This document shows positions 18,207 to 25,798 of a DNA stretch of 64,000 bases, in pieces. Every line of letters starts with the position of its first letter. The first letter of the stretch is position 1. The notes below the pieces were generated by a model. The model ran no database searches, was not told the DNA's origin, and worked only from the letters and a program-made list of their open reading frames with translations. This DNA comes from Klenkia brasiliensis (lineage in GTDB: Bacteria; Actinomycetota; Actinomycetes; Mycobacteriales; Geodermatophilaceae): positions 1-64,000 of the forward strand of contig NZ_FNCF01000002.1 of the NCBI RefSeq assembly GCF_900100695.1, read 5' to 3'. Made by a program: the position numbers and the translations under genes.

Positions 18207-18815
18207 TCAAGAACGCGTCAGCGCCGGTGCGGGGAAGGCCACCCGCACCCCCGGGCGCGCCCGCAGCCACCCGGTGAGCGCGGTGAGCGGGCGGTGCAGC
18301 AGCCACCAGCCGGCCATCGCCACCACCGCGCCGACCACCAGCCCCGCCGCGACGTCCCACGGGTAGTGCGCGGCGATGTACACCCGGGCGCCGGCCATCA
18401 GCACCGCGAGGACGGCGGCGACGGCGCCGATCCGGCGGGACACCAGCCACAGCCCGGCGGCGCAGGCACCGGCCACCACCGCGTGGTCGGAGGGGAAGGA
18501 CACGTCGGTGGTGCGGGTGGCCAGCACCAGCAGGTCCGGGTGCGCGTCGTAGGGCCGGGCCTCGCCCACCGCGGCGCCCAGGGGCTGGTTGAGCGCCAGG
18601 GCCAGCAGCGCGGCGACCGGCGCCCACCCCGCGGCGGCGAGCTCGCGGTCCGACCGGCCGCGGCGGGTCCAGAGGCCGGCGGCGAGCAGGGCGCCGAACA
18701 GGACCAGGCCGTAGGTGGCGAACAGCAGCACCGGGGTGTGCAGCCAGCCGGTGCCGCGGGCGAACCCGTCCACGGCCAGCAGCAGGCGGTCGTCGGTGCG
18801 GTGCAGCTCGGTCAA
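18207..18815 (-). CDS. PAP2 family membrane phosphatase
   Basis: A 202-residue membrane protein with five or six hydrophobic segments. The phosphatase motifs are VGEARPYD (motif 1 region, with Arg-Pro), SFPSDHA (motif 2, catalytic His) and [12 protein letters not shown] (motif 3). Such enzymes dephosphorylate lipid phosphates such as phosphatidic acid or isoprenyl pyrophosphates. The likely start is TTG at 18813-18815, because AGGAG lies 7 bp upstream on its strand; the frame is open to 18899 without a better site. It lies in a minus-strand run with the small membrane protein and metal ATPase genes. Confidence 0.86.
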   Translation of the reverse strand: MTELHRTDDRLLLAVDGFARGTGWLHTPVLLFATYGLVLFGALLAAGLWTRRGRSDRELAAAGWAPVAALLALALNQPLGAAVGEARPYDAHPDLLVLATRTTDVSFPSDHAVVAGACAAGLWLVSRRIGAVAAVLAVLMAGARVYIAAHYPWDVAAGLVVGAVVAMAGWWLLHRPLTALTGWLRARPGVRVAFPAPALTRS

Positions 18816-18908
18816 CGGCGGGCTCCTGGCGTGCGGCGGCGGGACCGGCACACGGTGCCCGCCGCCGCTGCCGGGAGCCTGTGCCGACGCTGTCGGCAAC
18901 CCGTGGGC

Positions 18909-19310
18909 TCAGGGGCGGGGGAGCGGCCGCAGCACGGTCACCAGCAGCCAGATGACCCCTGCGGTGAGCACCATCGCGCCGGGGATGTGCACCCAGAGGG
19001 TGTCCCGGCCGCCGACCGCGGCCTGCGCGATGGTGGCCAGGAAGACCACGACGGCCAGCACGGCCAGCCCGACCCGGGCCCGGCCCTGCCGCCACAGCAC
19101 GATCGCGGCGAGGGCGCCGATGCCGGAGAAGACGTGCAGCGCGAGGGCGCCCGCCGCGTGCAGCTCCTCGGGGCCACCCCGGGGGAACAGCTGGCCGGCG
19201 GTGACGAACTGGAACAGCACGCCCAGGGCGGTCAGCACGGTGGCGACCTGCAGGACGCGGACGACGGCGGTCGGTGCGGTGGTGCCGGAGGCGGCGGTGG
19301 CTCGGGTCAT
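18909..19310 (-). CDS. small four-helix membrane protein (DUF6220-like)
   Basis: A 133-residue protein with four predicted membrane segments, near residues 20-40, 58-75, 82-100 and 108-127. The second segment, HVFSGIGALAAIVLW, and the last, WVHIPGAMVLTAGVIWL, carry histidines spaced as in small haem- or quinone-associated four-helix proteins. That resemblance is only suggestive. I recall DUF6220 as the nearest family. The ATG at 19308-19310 starts MTRATAASG. The gene lies between the PAP2 and P-type ATPase genes on the same strand. Function unknown. Confidence 0.7.
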   Translation of the reverse strand: MTRATAASGTTAPTAVVRVLQVATVLTALGVLFQFVTAGQLFPRGGPEELHAAGALALHVFSGIGALAAIVLWRQGRARVGLAVLAVVVFLATIAQAAVGGRDTLWVHIPGAMVLTAGVIWLLVTVLRPLPRP

Positions 19311-19379
19311 GCGCGCAGTGTGGGGACGTGGCACCGGCGACCGCCCGCCCGGGCGCCGGATGCACACGCGATGCACAGG

Positions 19380-21281
19380 TCAGGGTCGCCAGGCGCTGCG
19401 GCGGAGCAGGCGCAGCCCGTTGAGCGCGACGAGCACCGTCGAGCCCTCGTGCCCGGCGACGCCCAGGGGGAGCGGCAGGTGGCCGACCAGGTCCCAGGTG
19501 ACCAGCACGGCGATGACCGTGCCGGCGAGCACCAGGTTCTGCACCACCACCCGGCGGGCCCGGCGGGACAGCCCCACCAGCGCGGGCAGGGTGGCCAGGT
19601 CGTCGCGCACCACCACGGCGTCCGCGCTGGCCACGGTCAGGTCCGAGCCCACCCCGCCCATGGCCACGCCCACGTCGGCGGCGGCCAGCGCGGGGGCGTC
19701 GTTGACGCCGTCGCCGACGACCAGCACCCGGTGGGCCTGCGCCTGCAGCCCGCGCACCGCGGCCACCTTGTCCTCGGGCAGCAGGCCGGCCCGGACGTCG
19801 GTGATGCCCAGCTCGGCGGCGAGCGCGGAGGCCGCGCGGGGACCGTCGCCGGTGAGCAGCACCGGGGCCCGGCCCAGCGTGCCGCGCAGCGCGGCGACCG
19901 TGGCCGCCGCCTCGGGGCGCAGCCGGTCGGCGAGGGCCAGCCACCCGGCCGGCGCGCCGTCCACGGTGACCGCGACGACGGTGCGGCCCCGCTCCTGCTG
20001 CTCGCGGGCGGTGGCCGGGTCGGCGGCGGCGACCGCGACCACCGCGCCGTCGACCGTGCCGGTGACCCCGCGCCCGACGGCGGCCCGGAACCCGGTCACC
20101 GGGCGGAGCGCCAGGCCCCGGTCCCGGGCGGCGGCCACCACGGCCCGGCCGACCGGGTGCTCGCTGGGCGCCTCGACGGAGGCGGCGAGGGCGAGCAGCT
20201 CCTCCTCGGTGGTCCCCGCGGCCGGACCGGTGGCGACCACGGCCGGGGTGCCGTCGGTGAGGGTGCCGGTCTTGTCCACCACGACGGCGCTGACCTGGCC
20301 CAGGCCCTCCATGGCCACCGCGGAGGTGACCAGCACACCGCGCCGGCCGGCGGTGGCGATCGCCGACAGCAGCGGCGGCATGGTGGCCAGCACCAGCGCG
20401 CACGGCGAGGCCACGACCATGAAGGTCATCGCCCGCAGCAGCGCGTCCTGCAGCTGCGCACCCAGCAGCAGCGGCACGGTGAAGACCGCGAGCGTGGCCA
20501 CGACGACGCCGACCGCGTAGCGCTGCTCCACCTTCTCGATGAACAGCTGGGTACCCGCCTTGGTCTCCGCCGCCTGCTCCACCAGCGCGCCGATGCGGGC
20601 CACGACGCTGTCGTGGGCGGGGCGGCCCACCCGGACCACCAGCGCGCCCGTGCCGTTCACCGTGCCGGCGAAGACCTCGTCGCCGGGGTGCCGGTCCACC
20701 GGCAGGGGCTCGCCGGTGATCGACGCCTGGTCGACCTCGGAGGCGCCCTGGACCACCCGGCCGTCGGCGGGCAGCCGGTCACCGGGGCGCACCAGCACCC
20801 GGTCGCCGACCTGCAGGTCCGCCGCCGGCACCCGCTCCTCGCCCCCGTCGGTGAGCAGGGTGGCCTGCTCGGGCGCGAGGTCGGTGAGCGCCGAGACGGC
20901 GTCCCGGGTGCGCCGGGTGGCGAAGGCCTCGAGCGCGCCCGAGGTCGCGAAGATGACGATCAGGAGCGCGGCGTCCAGGGCCTGGCCGATCGCCAGGGCG
21001 CCGGCCGCGGCCAGGACCATGAGCAGGTCGACGTCCAGGGTCCGCGCCCGCAGCGCCTCCCACCCGGCCAGCGCGGGCTCCCAGCCGCCGGCGGCGCAGC
21101 AGGCCAGGTAGGCCGCCCACACCACCGGGGTGGGGGCGCCGGCGAGCTGGAGCACGAGGCCGGCGAGGAACAGGCCCAGCGACAGCGCCGCCCAGCGGAC
21201 CTCGGGCAGGGTCGCGGCCACCGCGATGCCCGCCCCCCGGTGGGTCGGGCGGGACGGGGGCCGGTCCAGGGTCGCGGTCAC
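19380..21281 (-). CDS. P1B-4 type heavy-metal-translocating ATPase
   Basis: A 633-residue metal pump. Landmarks are the actuator loop ASEVDQASITGEPLPV, the membrane metal site SPC (in VVASPCALVLA), the phosphorylated aspartate in DKTGTLTDG, SEHPVGRAVV in the nucleotide domain, and GDGVNDAPALAAADVGVAMG. The last membrane helices contain HEGSTVLVALNGLRLL. SPC in helix 4, HEGST in helix 6 and no N-terminal metal-binding domain together define the P1B-4 group, which exports Co2+, Fe2+ or Ni2+. The GTG at 21279-21281 starts it, diverging from the mocA-like gene. Confidence 0.9.
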   Translation of the reverse strand: MTATLDRPPSRPTHRGAGIAVAATLPEVRWAALSLGLFLAGLVLQLAGAPTPVVWAAYLACCAAGGWEPALAGWEALRARTLDVDLLMVLAAAGALAIGQALDAALLIVIFATSGALEAFATRRTRDAVSALTDLAPEQATLLTDGGEERVPAADLQVGDRVLVRPGDRLPADGRVVQGASEVDQASITGEPLPVDRHPGDEVFAGTVNGTGALVVRVGRPAHDSVVARIGALVEQAAETKAGTQLFIEKVEQRYAVGVVVATLAVFTVPLLLGAQLQDALLRAMTFMVVASPCALVLATMPPLLSAIATAGRRGVLVTSAVAMEGLGQVSAVVVDKTGTLTDGTPAVVATGPAAGTTEEELLALAASVEAPSEHPVGRAVVAAARDRGLALRPVTGFRAAVGRGVTGTVDGAVVAVAAADPATAREQQERGRTVVAVTVDGAPAGWLALADRLRPEAAATVAALRGTLGRAPVLLTGDGPRAASALAAELGITDVRAGLLPEDKVAAVRGLQAQAHRVLVVGDGVNDAPALAAADVGVAMGGVGSDLTVASADAVVVRDDLATLPALVGLSRRARRVVVQNLVLAGTVIAVLVTWDLVGHLPLPLGVAGHEGSTVLVALNGLRLLRRSAWRP

Positions 21282-21391
21282 CGGTGGGACAGTACCTGCG
21301 CATGCGCGAAGGTGTGCAGGTGCGCATCCGCCTCCGGACGGGCAGGGGTCCGGCACGGAGGACCGCGCCGACCGGCTGGCAGGGTGGGGGC

Positions 21392-21955
21392 GTGCCCGTC
21401 GCCGCGCTCGTCCTGGCCGCCGGGGGCGGCTCCCGCTACGGCATGCCCAAGGCCCTGGCCCCGCTGCCCGACGGGGAGCTGTTCGTCGAGCGCGCCGTGC
21501 GCACCGCCCGGGCCGCGTGCGACCCGGTGCTGGTGGTGCTCGGCGCGTCGATGGTCGAGGTGTGGCAGCGCGCCGACCTGACCGGTGCCACCGTCGTGGG
21601 CAACCGCGACTGGGAGACCGGCATGGCGTCCTCGCTGCGCACCGGCGTCCAGGGCCTGCAGGCGCTCGGGTCGGGCATCGAGGCGGCCGCGGTGATGCTG
21701 GTCGACATCCCCGGCACCACCCCGGAGGTCCTGCAGCGCCTGGTGCCGCACGCCGCACCCGGGGCCCTCGTCGTCCCCACCTACGACGGCGTCCCCGGGC
21801 ACCCGGTGGTCATCGGGCGCGACCACTGGGCCGGGGTCGCGGCGTCGGCGACCGGCGACGAGGGGGCGCGCGCCTACCTGCGCGCCCACGAGGTCACCGA
21901 GGTCGACTGCACCGGGCTGGGCGACCCCACCGACCACGACACCCCGCGCGCGTAA
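21392..21955 (+). CDS. mocA: MobA/MocA-like nucleotidyltransferase
   Basis: A 187-residue NTP transferase. It opens with the nucleotide-binding signature VAALVLAAGGGSRYGMPKAL, and has VMLVDIPGTTPEVLQRL (the metal-binding aspartate) and VVPTYDGVPGHPVVIG. This is the fold of MocA, which attaches CMP to molybdopterin for molybdoenzymes such as xanthine and CO dehydrogenases. MobA (GMP) and unrelated sugar nucleotidyltransferases share it, but the moaE gene 10 bp downstream supports MocA. The GTG at 21392 is chosen; the frame extends upstream to 21284 over the divergent promoter. Confidence 0.8.
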   Translation: MPVAALVLAAGGGSRYGMPKALAPLPDGELFVERAVRTARAACDPVLVVLGASMVEVWQRADLTGATVVGNRDWETGMASSLRTGVQGLQALGSGIEAAAVMLVDIPGTTPEVLQRLVPHAAPGALVVPTYDGVPGHPVVIGRDHWAGVAASATGDEGARAYLRAHEVTEVDCTGLGDPTDHDTPRA

Positions 21956-21965
21956 CGTCGCCGCC

Positions 21966-22376
21966 GTGATCGCCGCCATCAGCGACCAGCCGCTGGACGT
22001 CGCCGCCCACGAGGCCGCCGTCGCCCACCCCGCGGCCGGGGCCACCGTCAGCTTCGCCGGCGTCGTCCGCGACCACGACGGCGGGAAGTCGGTCACCGAG
22101 CTGGAGTACGTCGGCCACCCCACCGCCCAGGCGCTGGTCGAGGAGATCGCCGCCGAGTTCGCCGCCCGGCCCGAGGTGCACGCCGTCGCCATCAGCCACC
22201 GGGTGGGCCTGCTGGGCATCGGCGACGTGGCGCTGGCCTGCGCGATCTCGGCCAGCCACCGGGGTCAGGCGTTCACCGCCTGCGCCGAGCTGGTCGACGA
22301 GGTCAAGGCCCGGTTGCCCATCTGGAAACGGCAGGTCTTCGTGGACGGTGCCGAGGAGTGGGTGGCCTGCCCCTAG
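21966..22376 (+). CDS. moaE: molybdopterin synthase catalytic subunit
   Basis: A 136-residue MoaE. It has SFAGVVRDHDGGKSVTELEY near the N-terminus, AISHRVGLLGIGDVALACAISASHR in the middle, and the hallmark KARLPIWKRQVF with the catalytic lysine. MoaE receives sulfur from thiocarboxylated MoaD and converts precursor Z (cPMP) into molybdopterin. The GTG start at 21966 lies 10 bp after the mocA-like gene, and a phosphatase gene starts around its end. Its partner moaD is in the same window at 27.3 kb, next to moaA, not adjacent. Confidence 0.94.
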   Translation: MIAAISDQPLDVAAHEAAVAHPAAGATVSFAGVVRDHDGGKSVTELEYVGHPTAQALVEEIAAEFAARPEVHAVAISHRVGLLGIGDVALACAISASHRGQAFTACAELVDEVKARLPIWKRQVFVDGAEEWVACP

Positions 22377-22396
22377 GCTGTGCGGGACCTGGGGGG

Positions 22397-23980
22397 GTGG
22401 CGGTGGTCGCGGAGGCCGGCACGAGCGTCCTCGAGGGCATGCCCATGGGCTTCGTCCAGGTCGCCGCCGACTGGCGGATCACCTACCTCAACGCCGCGGC
22501 CGAGCGCGCCTTCGGCCGCCGCCGCGCCGACCTGCTCGGCCGCAGCGCCTGGCAGGCCTTCCCCGGCAACGAGGAGAGCCCGCTCGGCCGGGCCTACCGC
22601 CGGGTCGCCGCCACCCGCCGGGCCGAGGTGCTGGACTCCTTCTCGCCCGCGCGCGACACCTGGTTCGAGGTGCGGCTGGTGCCCGCCGAGGGCGGCCGGA
22701 TCAACGCGTTCTTCACCGACAGCACCGCCCGGCACCGCACCCAGGAGCGGTTGGCGGTGCTGGCCCGGGTCAGCGCCGAGCTGGCCGACACCCCCGACGC
22801 CGTGCAGACCATGAGCCGCATGCCGCGCCTGCTGGTGCCGGTGCTGGCCGACTGGGCCGTGGTCACCGTGCTCGACGACGACGGCCGCCCGCGCGACGTC
22901 GGCTGCTGGCACCGCGACCCGGCGATGCGGCCGGTGCTGGCCCGCTACAGCGAGCTGCGGCTGGGTGCGCTCCCGGTCACCGCGCCCCTGGTGCGCTCGA
23001 TGCACACCCAGGAGACCACCCCGGTCTCCGCCGCCGAGGTGCACGGGAGCCTGCCGCCGGGCGAGGCCCGCGACCTGCAGCGGCGGCTGGCCACGGGCGG
23101 CGGCCTGTACGTCCCGCTGCTCGGCCGCGGCCGCACGCTCGGGGTCATCACGCTGTGGTGGCAGCACGGCCGCACCCCCGACGCCGAGGACCTTGCCGCC
23201 GCGCGCGAGGCCGCCGAGCGGATCGGCCTGGCGCTGGACAACGGCCGCCTCTACCGCCTGCAGGCCGCGCTGGCCGAGGAGCTGCAGCGCAGCCTGCTCA
23301 CCCAGCCGGTGCAGCCCGCCGGCGCCGAGGTCGCCGTCCGGTACACCCCGGCCGCCGAGGCCGCCCGGGTGGGCGGGGACTGGTACGACGCCTTCCGGTC
23401 CCCGTCGGGGGCGATGGTGCTGGTCATCGGCGACGTCGTCGGCCACGACACCGCGGCGGCCGCCGCGATGGGCCAGCTGCGCGGGCTGCTGCGCGGCATC
23501 GCCACCTACTCCGACGCCGGCCCCGGCGAGGTGCTCCGCGGGCTGGACGCCGCGATGGTCCAGCTCGCCTTCCCGACGCTGGCCACCGCGGCGGTGGCCC
23601 GGCTGACCGAGGACGGCGCGGGCGGGGCCGAGCTGGTGTGGTCCAGCGCCGGCCACCTGCCGCCGCTCGTGCTGGGCCCGGACGGCGACCTCGCCGAGCC
23701 CGCGCCGTGGCCCGGTGACCTGCTGCTCGGCGTGGACAGCGGGGCCCGGCGGACCGAGCACCGGGTGCAGCTGGCGGCCGGGTCGACGGTGCTGATGTTC
23801 ACCGACGGCCTGGTGGAGCGGCGCGACGAGGACCTCGACACCGGCCTGGACCGGCTGCGTGCCACGGTGGCCGAGCTGGCCGACCGCCCGCTGGAGGAGC
23901 TCTGCGACGAGGTGGTCGACCGGCTGGTGCACGGCCGGCCCGACGACGACGTCGCCCTGGTCGCCGTCCGCCTCGCCTGA
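22397..23980 (+). CDS. PAS-GAF-SpoIIE (PP2C) protein phosphatase
   Basis: A 527-residue soluble protein. Residues 10-115 form a PAS domain (MPMGFVQVAADWRITYLNAAAERAFG), residues about 120-280 a GAF domain, and 300-527 a SpoIIE-type phosphatase with VGGDWYDAF, GDVVGHDTAAAAAMGQLRGLL and MFTDGLVERRDEDLDTG. It probably dephosphorylates an anti-anti-sigma factor in response to a PAS/GAF signal. I chose GTG 22397; an in-frame GTG at 22358 would overlap moaE. The catalytic domain is very close to those of the paralogues at 10.8 and 59-61.5 kb. A complex hairpin follows the stop. Confidence 0.9.
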   Translation: MAVVAEAGTSVLEGMPMGFVQVAADWRITYLNAAAERAFGRRRADLLGRSAWQAFPGNEESPLGRAYRRVAATRRAEVLDSFSPARDTWFEVRLVPAEGGRINAFFTDSTARHRTQERLAVLARVSAELADTPDAVQTMSRMPRLLVPVLADWAVVTVLDDDGRPRDVGCWHRDPAMRPVLARYSELRLGALPVTAPLVRSMHTQETTPVSAAEVHGSLPPGEARDLQRRLATGGGLYVPLLGRGRTLGVITLWWQHGRTPDAEDLAAAREAAERIGLALDNGRLYRLQAALAEELQRSLLTQPVQPAGAEVAVRYTPAAEAARVGGDWYDAFRSPSGAMVLVIGDVVGHDTAAAAAMGQLRGLLRGIATYSDAGPGEVLRGLDAAMVQLAFPTLATAAVARLTEDGAGGAELVWSSAGHLPPLVLGPDGDLAEPAPWPGDLLLGVDSGARRTEHRVQLAAGSTVLMFTDGLVERRDEDLDTGLDRLRATVAELADRPLEELCDEVVDRLVHGRPDDDVALVAVRLA

Positions 23981-24002
23981 CCCGCACCCCCGGGCACCCC
24001 CG

Positions 24003-24082
24003 CCGGGGGTGGCCGGACATCCCCCACGGTGGCCGCACGTCCTAGTGGTGTGCCACCGTCAGGGATGTCGGGCCACCCCGGG
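24003..24082. repeat. nested inverted repeat downstream of phosphatase gene
   Basis: An outer stem pairs GGTGGCCGGACATCCC (24009-24024) with the complement of 24061-24076 with one or two mismatches. Inside it, ACGGTGGC (24026-24033) pairs perfectly with GCCACCGT (24052-24059) around an 18-nt loop. The segments at 24009-24022 and 24029-24042 are also near-identical direct repeats. No T-run follows. It could be a terminator for the upstream phosphatase gene or a dispersed palindromic repeat. Confidence 0.6.
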
Positions 24083-24130
24083 GGGAGGCGGGGTCGGGAG
24101 GTGCCGGTGCGCGGGTCCCGGGTGGGCGGG

Positions 24131-24538
24131 TCAGTCGTGGGGGACGGTGCCGTCGTGGAAGGTGGTCGCGCCGGCCCTGCGGGCCTCGACGTCGTCCAGC
24201 CGCTCGCGCACCCGCTGCGCCACCTCGACGTCCCCGGCCGGGCCGGCGGTGGTCAGCCGGTCGGCCGCGGCGACGGCCGGCGCGTCGAGCACGGCGTCGA
24301 CCAGCTTGCTGCGCGTGCCCGGCGGCAGGTGCCCCGGCTCCACGTGCAGGGCCGCCACGGCCGAGCTGTCGGCGGCGACGACGTCGGCGCTGGCCACCAC
24401 CCGCCCCTCGGCCTCGACCTCGACGTGCTGGGTCTCCTCGGCTGCGTCCACGGCGTCTCCAACGGTTCCGGCGGTCTCGGGAACGGTGGCGCGTCGGTGC
24501 ACCACGAGCAGGGTCCCGGGCCCGCCGACCTGCGGCAA
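24131..24538 (-). CDS. hypothetical protein
   Basis: A 135-residue, acidic, soluble protein without signal peptide or membrane segment. I do not recognise the family. It contains stretches that could form a small alpha/beta domain (TLLVVHRRATVPETAG near the N-terminus; AEGRVVASADVVAADSSAVAALHVEPGHLP in the middle; RVRERLDDVEARRAG near the end). Codon usage is like its neighbours, which supports a real gene. It follows the small CsbD-like gene on the same strand, 20 bp downstream. The ATG at 24536-24538 is assumed. Confidence 0.6.
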   Translation of the reverse strand: MPQVGGPGTLLVVHRRATVPETAGTVGDAVDAAEETQHVEVEAEGRVVASADVVAADSSAVAALHVEPGHLPPGTRSKLVDAVLDAPAVAAADRLTTAGPAGDVEVAQRVRERLDDVEARRAGATTFHDGTVPHD

Positions 24539-24558
24539 CCCGACCGGCGCGTCGGGCG

Positions 24559-24762
24559 TCAGCGGGTGCCGGCGAGCCCGTCGTCGTCGGGGGTGCGCCC
24601 GTGCTCGCGGGCCTCGAGGGCCTCCTCCTCGGCCTCGCCCTCCAGCCGGCGGGCTTCCCCGGCGGCCTCGGCCGCGGCGTCGCCGTGCGACTCGCCGTAG
24701 ACCTCGGTCGCCCGGCCCACCAGCTCCTCGGCCTTGGCCTTGGCCTTGTCGAACAGGCTCAT
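24559..24762 (-). CDS. small stress-type helical protein (CsbD-like)
   Basis: A 67-residue, highly charged protein, MSLFDKAKAKAEELVG at the start and a long run of Ala/Glu/Arg helix afterwards. It resembles CsbD-like and antitoxin-like small proteins of actinobacteria, which accumulate under stress, but the match is general rather than specific. The ATG at 24760-24762 has a strong GAGGAGGGG upstream on its strand. That ribosome site overlaps the end of the CNNM gene (stop at 24773), so the two are probably co-transcribed. Longer frames upstream to 24882 are shadows. Confidence 0.65.
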   Translation of the reverse strand: MSLFDKAKAKAEELVGRATEVYGESHGDAAAEAAGEARRLEGEAEEEALEAREHGRTPDDDGLAGTR

Positions 24763-24772
24763 CTGCCCCTCC

Positions 24773-25798
24773 TCATCGGTGCACGCCGTCGCGGATCTCG
24801 CCGACCAGCTCCTCGAGGATGTCCTCGAGGGCGACCACGCCGACGACCCGACCAGCATCGACGACGGCGGCCAGCTGCGCACGGTCGCCCTGCATGGTCT
24901 GCAGCGTGCTGCGCAGGTCGCTGCCGGCGTCCACCCGGGGGAGCGGGCGCTGGATGCCGGCCACCCGGACGTCGGGCTCGCCCTCGGCCACCAGCACGTC
25001 CTTGACGTGCACGTACCCCGACAGCTCGCCGTCGGTGACCACCGGGAACCGGGAGAAGCCGGTCGCCGCGGCGGCCCGCTCGACGGCGAGCGCGTCGTCG
25101 GCGGGGGAGAGCACGGTCAGCTGCTCGCGCGGGATGAGCACCGTCCGGGTGTCCCGGTCCTCCAGGGTGAGCGCGCCGGTGAGCAGGTCGTGGTCGGTCT
25201 GGTCCAGCAGCCCGCCCGCCCGCGACTCGTCCAGCAGCCCGGCGACCTCGTCCCGGGTGAAGGAGCTGGTCACCTCGTCCTTGGGCTCCACCCGCAGCAG
25301 CCGCAGCGCGGCGTTGGCCAACGCGTTCAGCAGGACGATGACCGGCTTGAGCACGGTCACCACGGCGGCCAGCGGCGGGGCCAGCGACAGCGCCGCGCGG
25401 TCCGGCCCGGCCAGCGCGAGGTTCTTGGGCACCATCTCGCCGATGACCACGTGCAGCGCGACCACCACGGTCAGCGCGAGGACGAACGAGATCGGGTAGA
25501 CCGCCCCCTCGGGGACGCCGACCGCGTCGAAGACCGGCTCCAGCAGGTGCGCGACGGCCGGCTCGCCGATGGCGCCCAGGCCCAGCGAGCAGACGGTGAT
25601 GCCCAGCTGCGCGCCGGCCATCATCATCGACACCTGCTCCATCGCCCGCAGCGTCGTGCGGGCCCGCCGGCTGCCGGCCTCGGCCAGCGGCTCGATCGAG
25701 GACCGGCGGGCGGAGATGAGCGCGAATTCCGCGCCCACGAAGAACGCGTTGGCGGCCAGCAGCACCACGGCCAGCAGCACGCCGAACCAGTCACCCAC
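24773..25798 (-). CDS. CNNM (DUF21)/CBS-domain transporter-like protein
   Basis: A 341-residue hemolysin-C-type protein. An N-terminal DUF21 membrane domain has four hydrophobic segments to about residue 150, with AEFALISARRSSIEPLAE and VVIGEMVPKNLALAGP. A pair of CBS domains follows (about residues 205-335), including VLIPREQLTVLSP and VVDAGRVVGVVALEDILEELVGEIRD. Relatives (CorB/CorC, CNNM) take part in Mg2+ or Co2+ efflux. The GTG start at 25796-25798 overlaps the stop of its upstream paralogue by 8 bp. No CorC-HlyC C-terminal domain is visible, unlike the neighbour. Confidence 0.87.
   Translation of the reverse strand: MGDWFGVLLAVVLLAANAFFVGAEFALISARRSSIEPLAEAGSRRARTTLRAMEQVSMMMAGAQLGITVCSLGLGAIGEPAVAHLLEPVFDAVGVPEGAVYPISFVLALTVVVALHVVIGEMVPKNLALAGPDRAALSLAPPLAAVVTVLKPVIVLLNALANAALRLLRVEPKDEVTSSFTRDEVAGLLDESRAGGLLDQTDHDLLTGALTLEDRDTRTVLIPREQLTVLSPADDALAVERAAAATGFSRFPVVTDGELSGYVHVKDVLVAEGEPDVRVAGIQRPLPRVDAGSDLRSTLQTMQGDRAQLAAVVDAGRVVGVVALEDILEELVGEIRDGVHR

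Noticed and set aside
18093-21581. Plus-strand frame of over 1100 codons
   Set aside because: Shadow of PAP2, DUF6220-like and P-type ATPase genes on the minus strand; composition is typical of antisense GC-rich frames.
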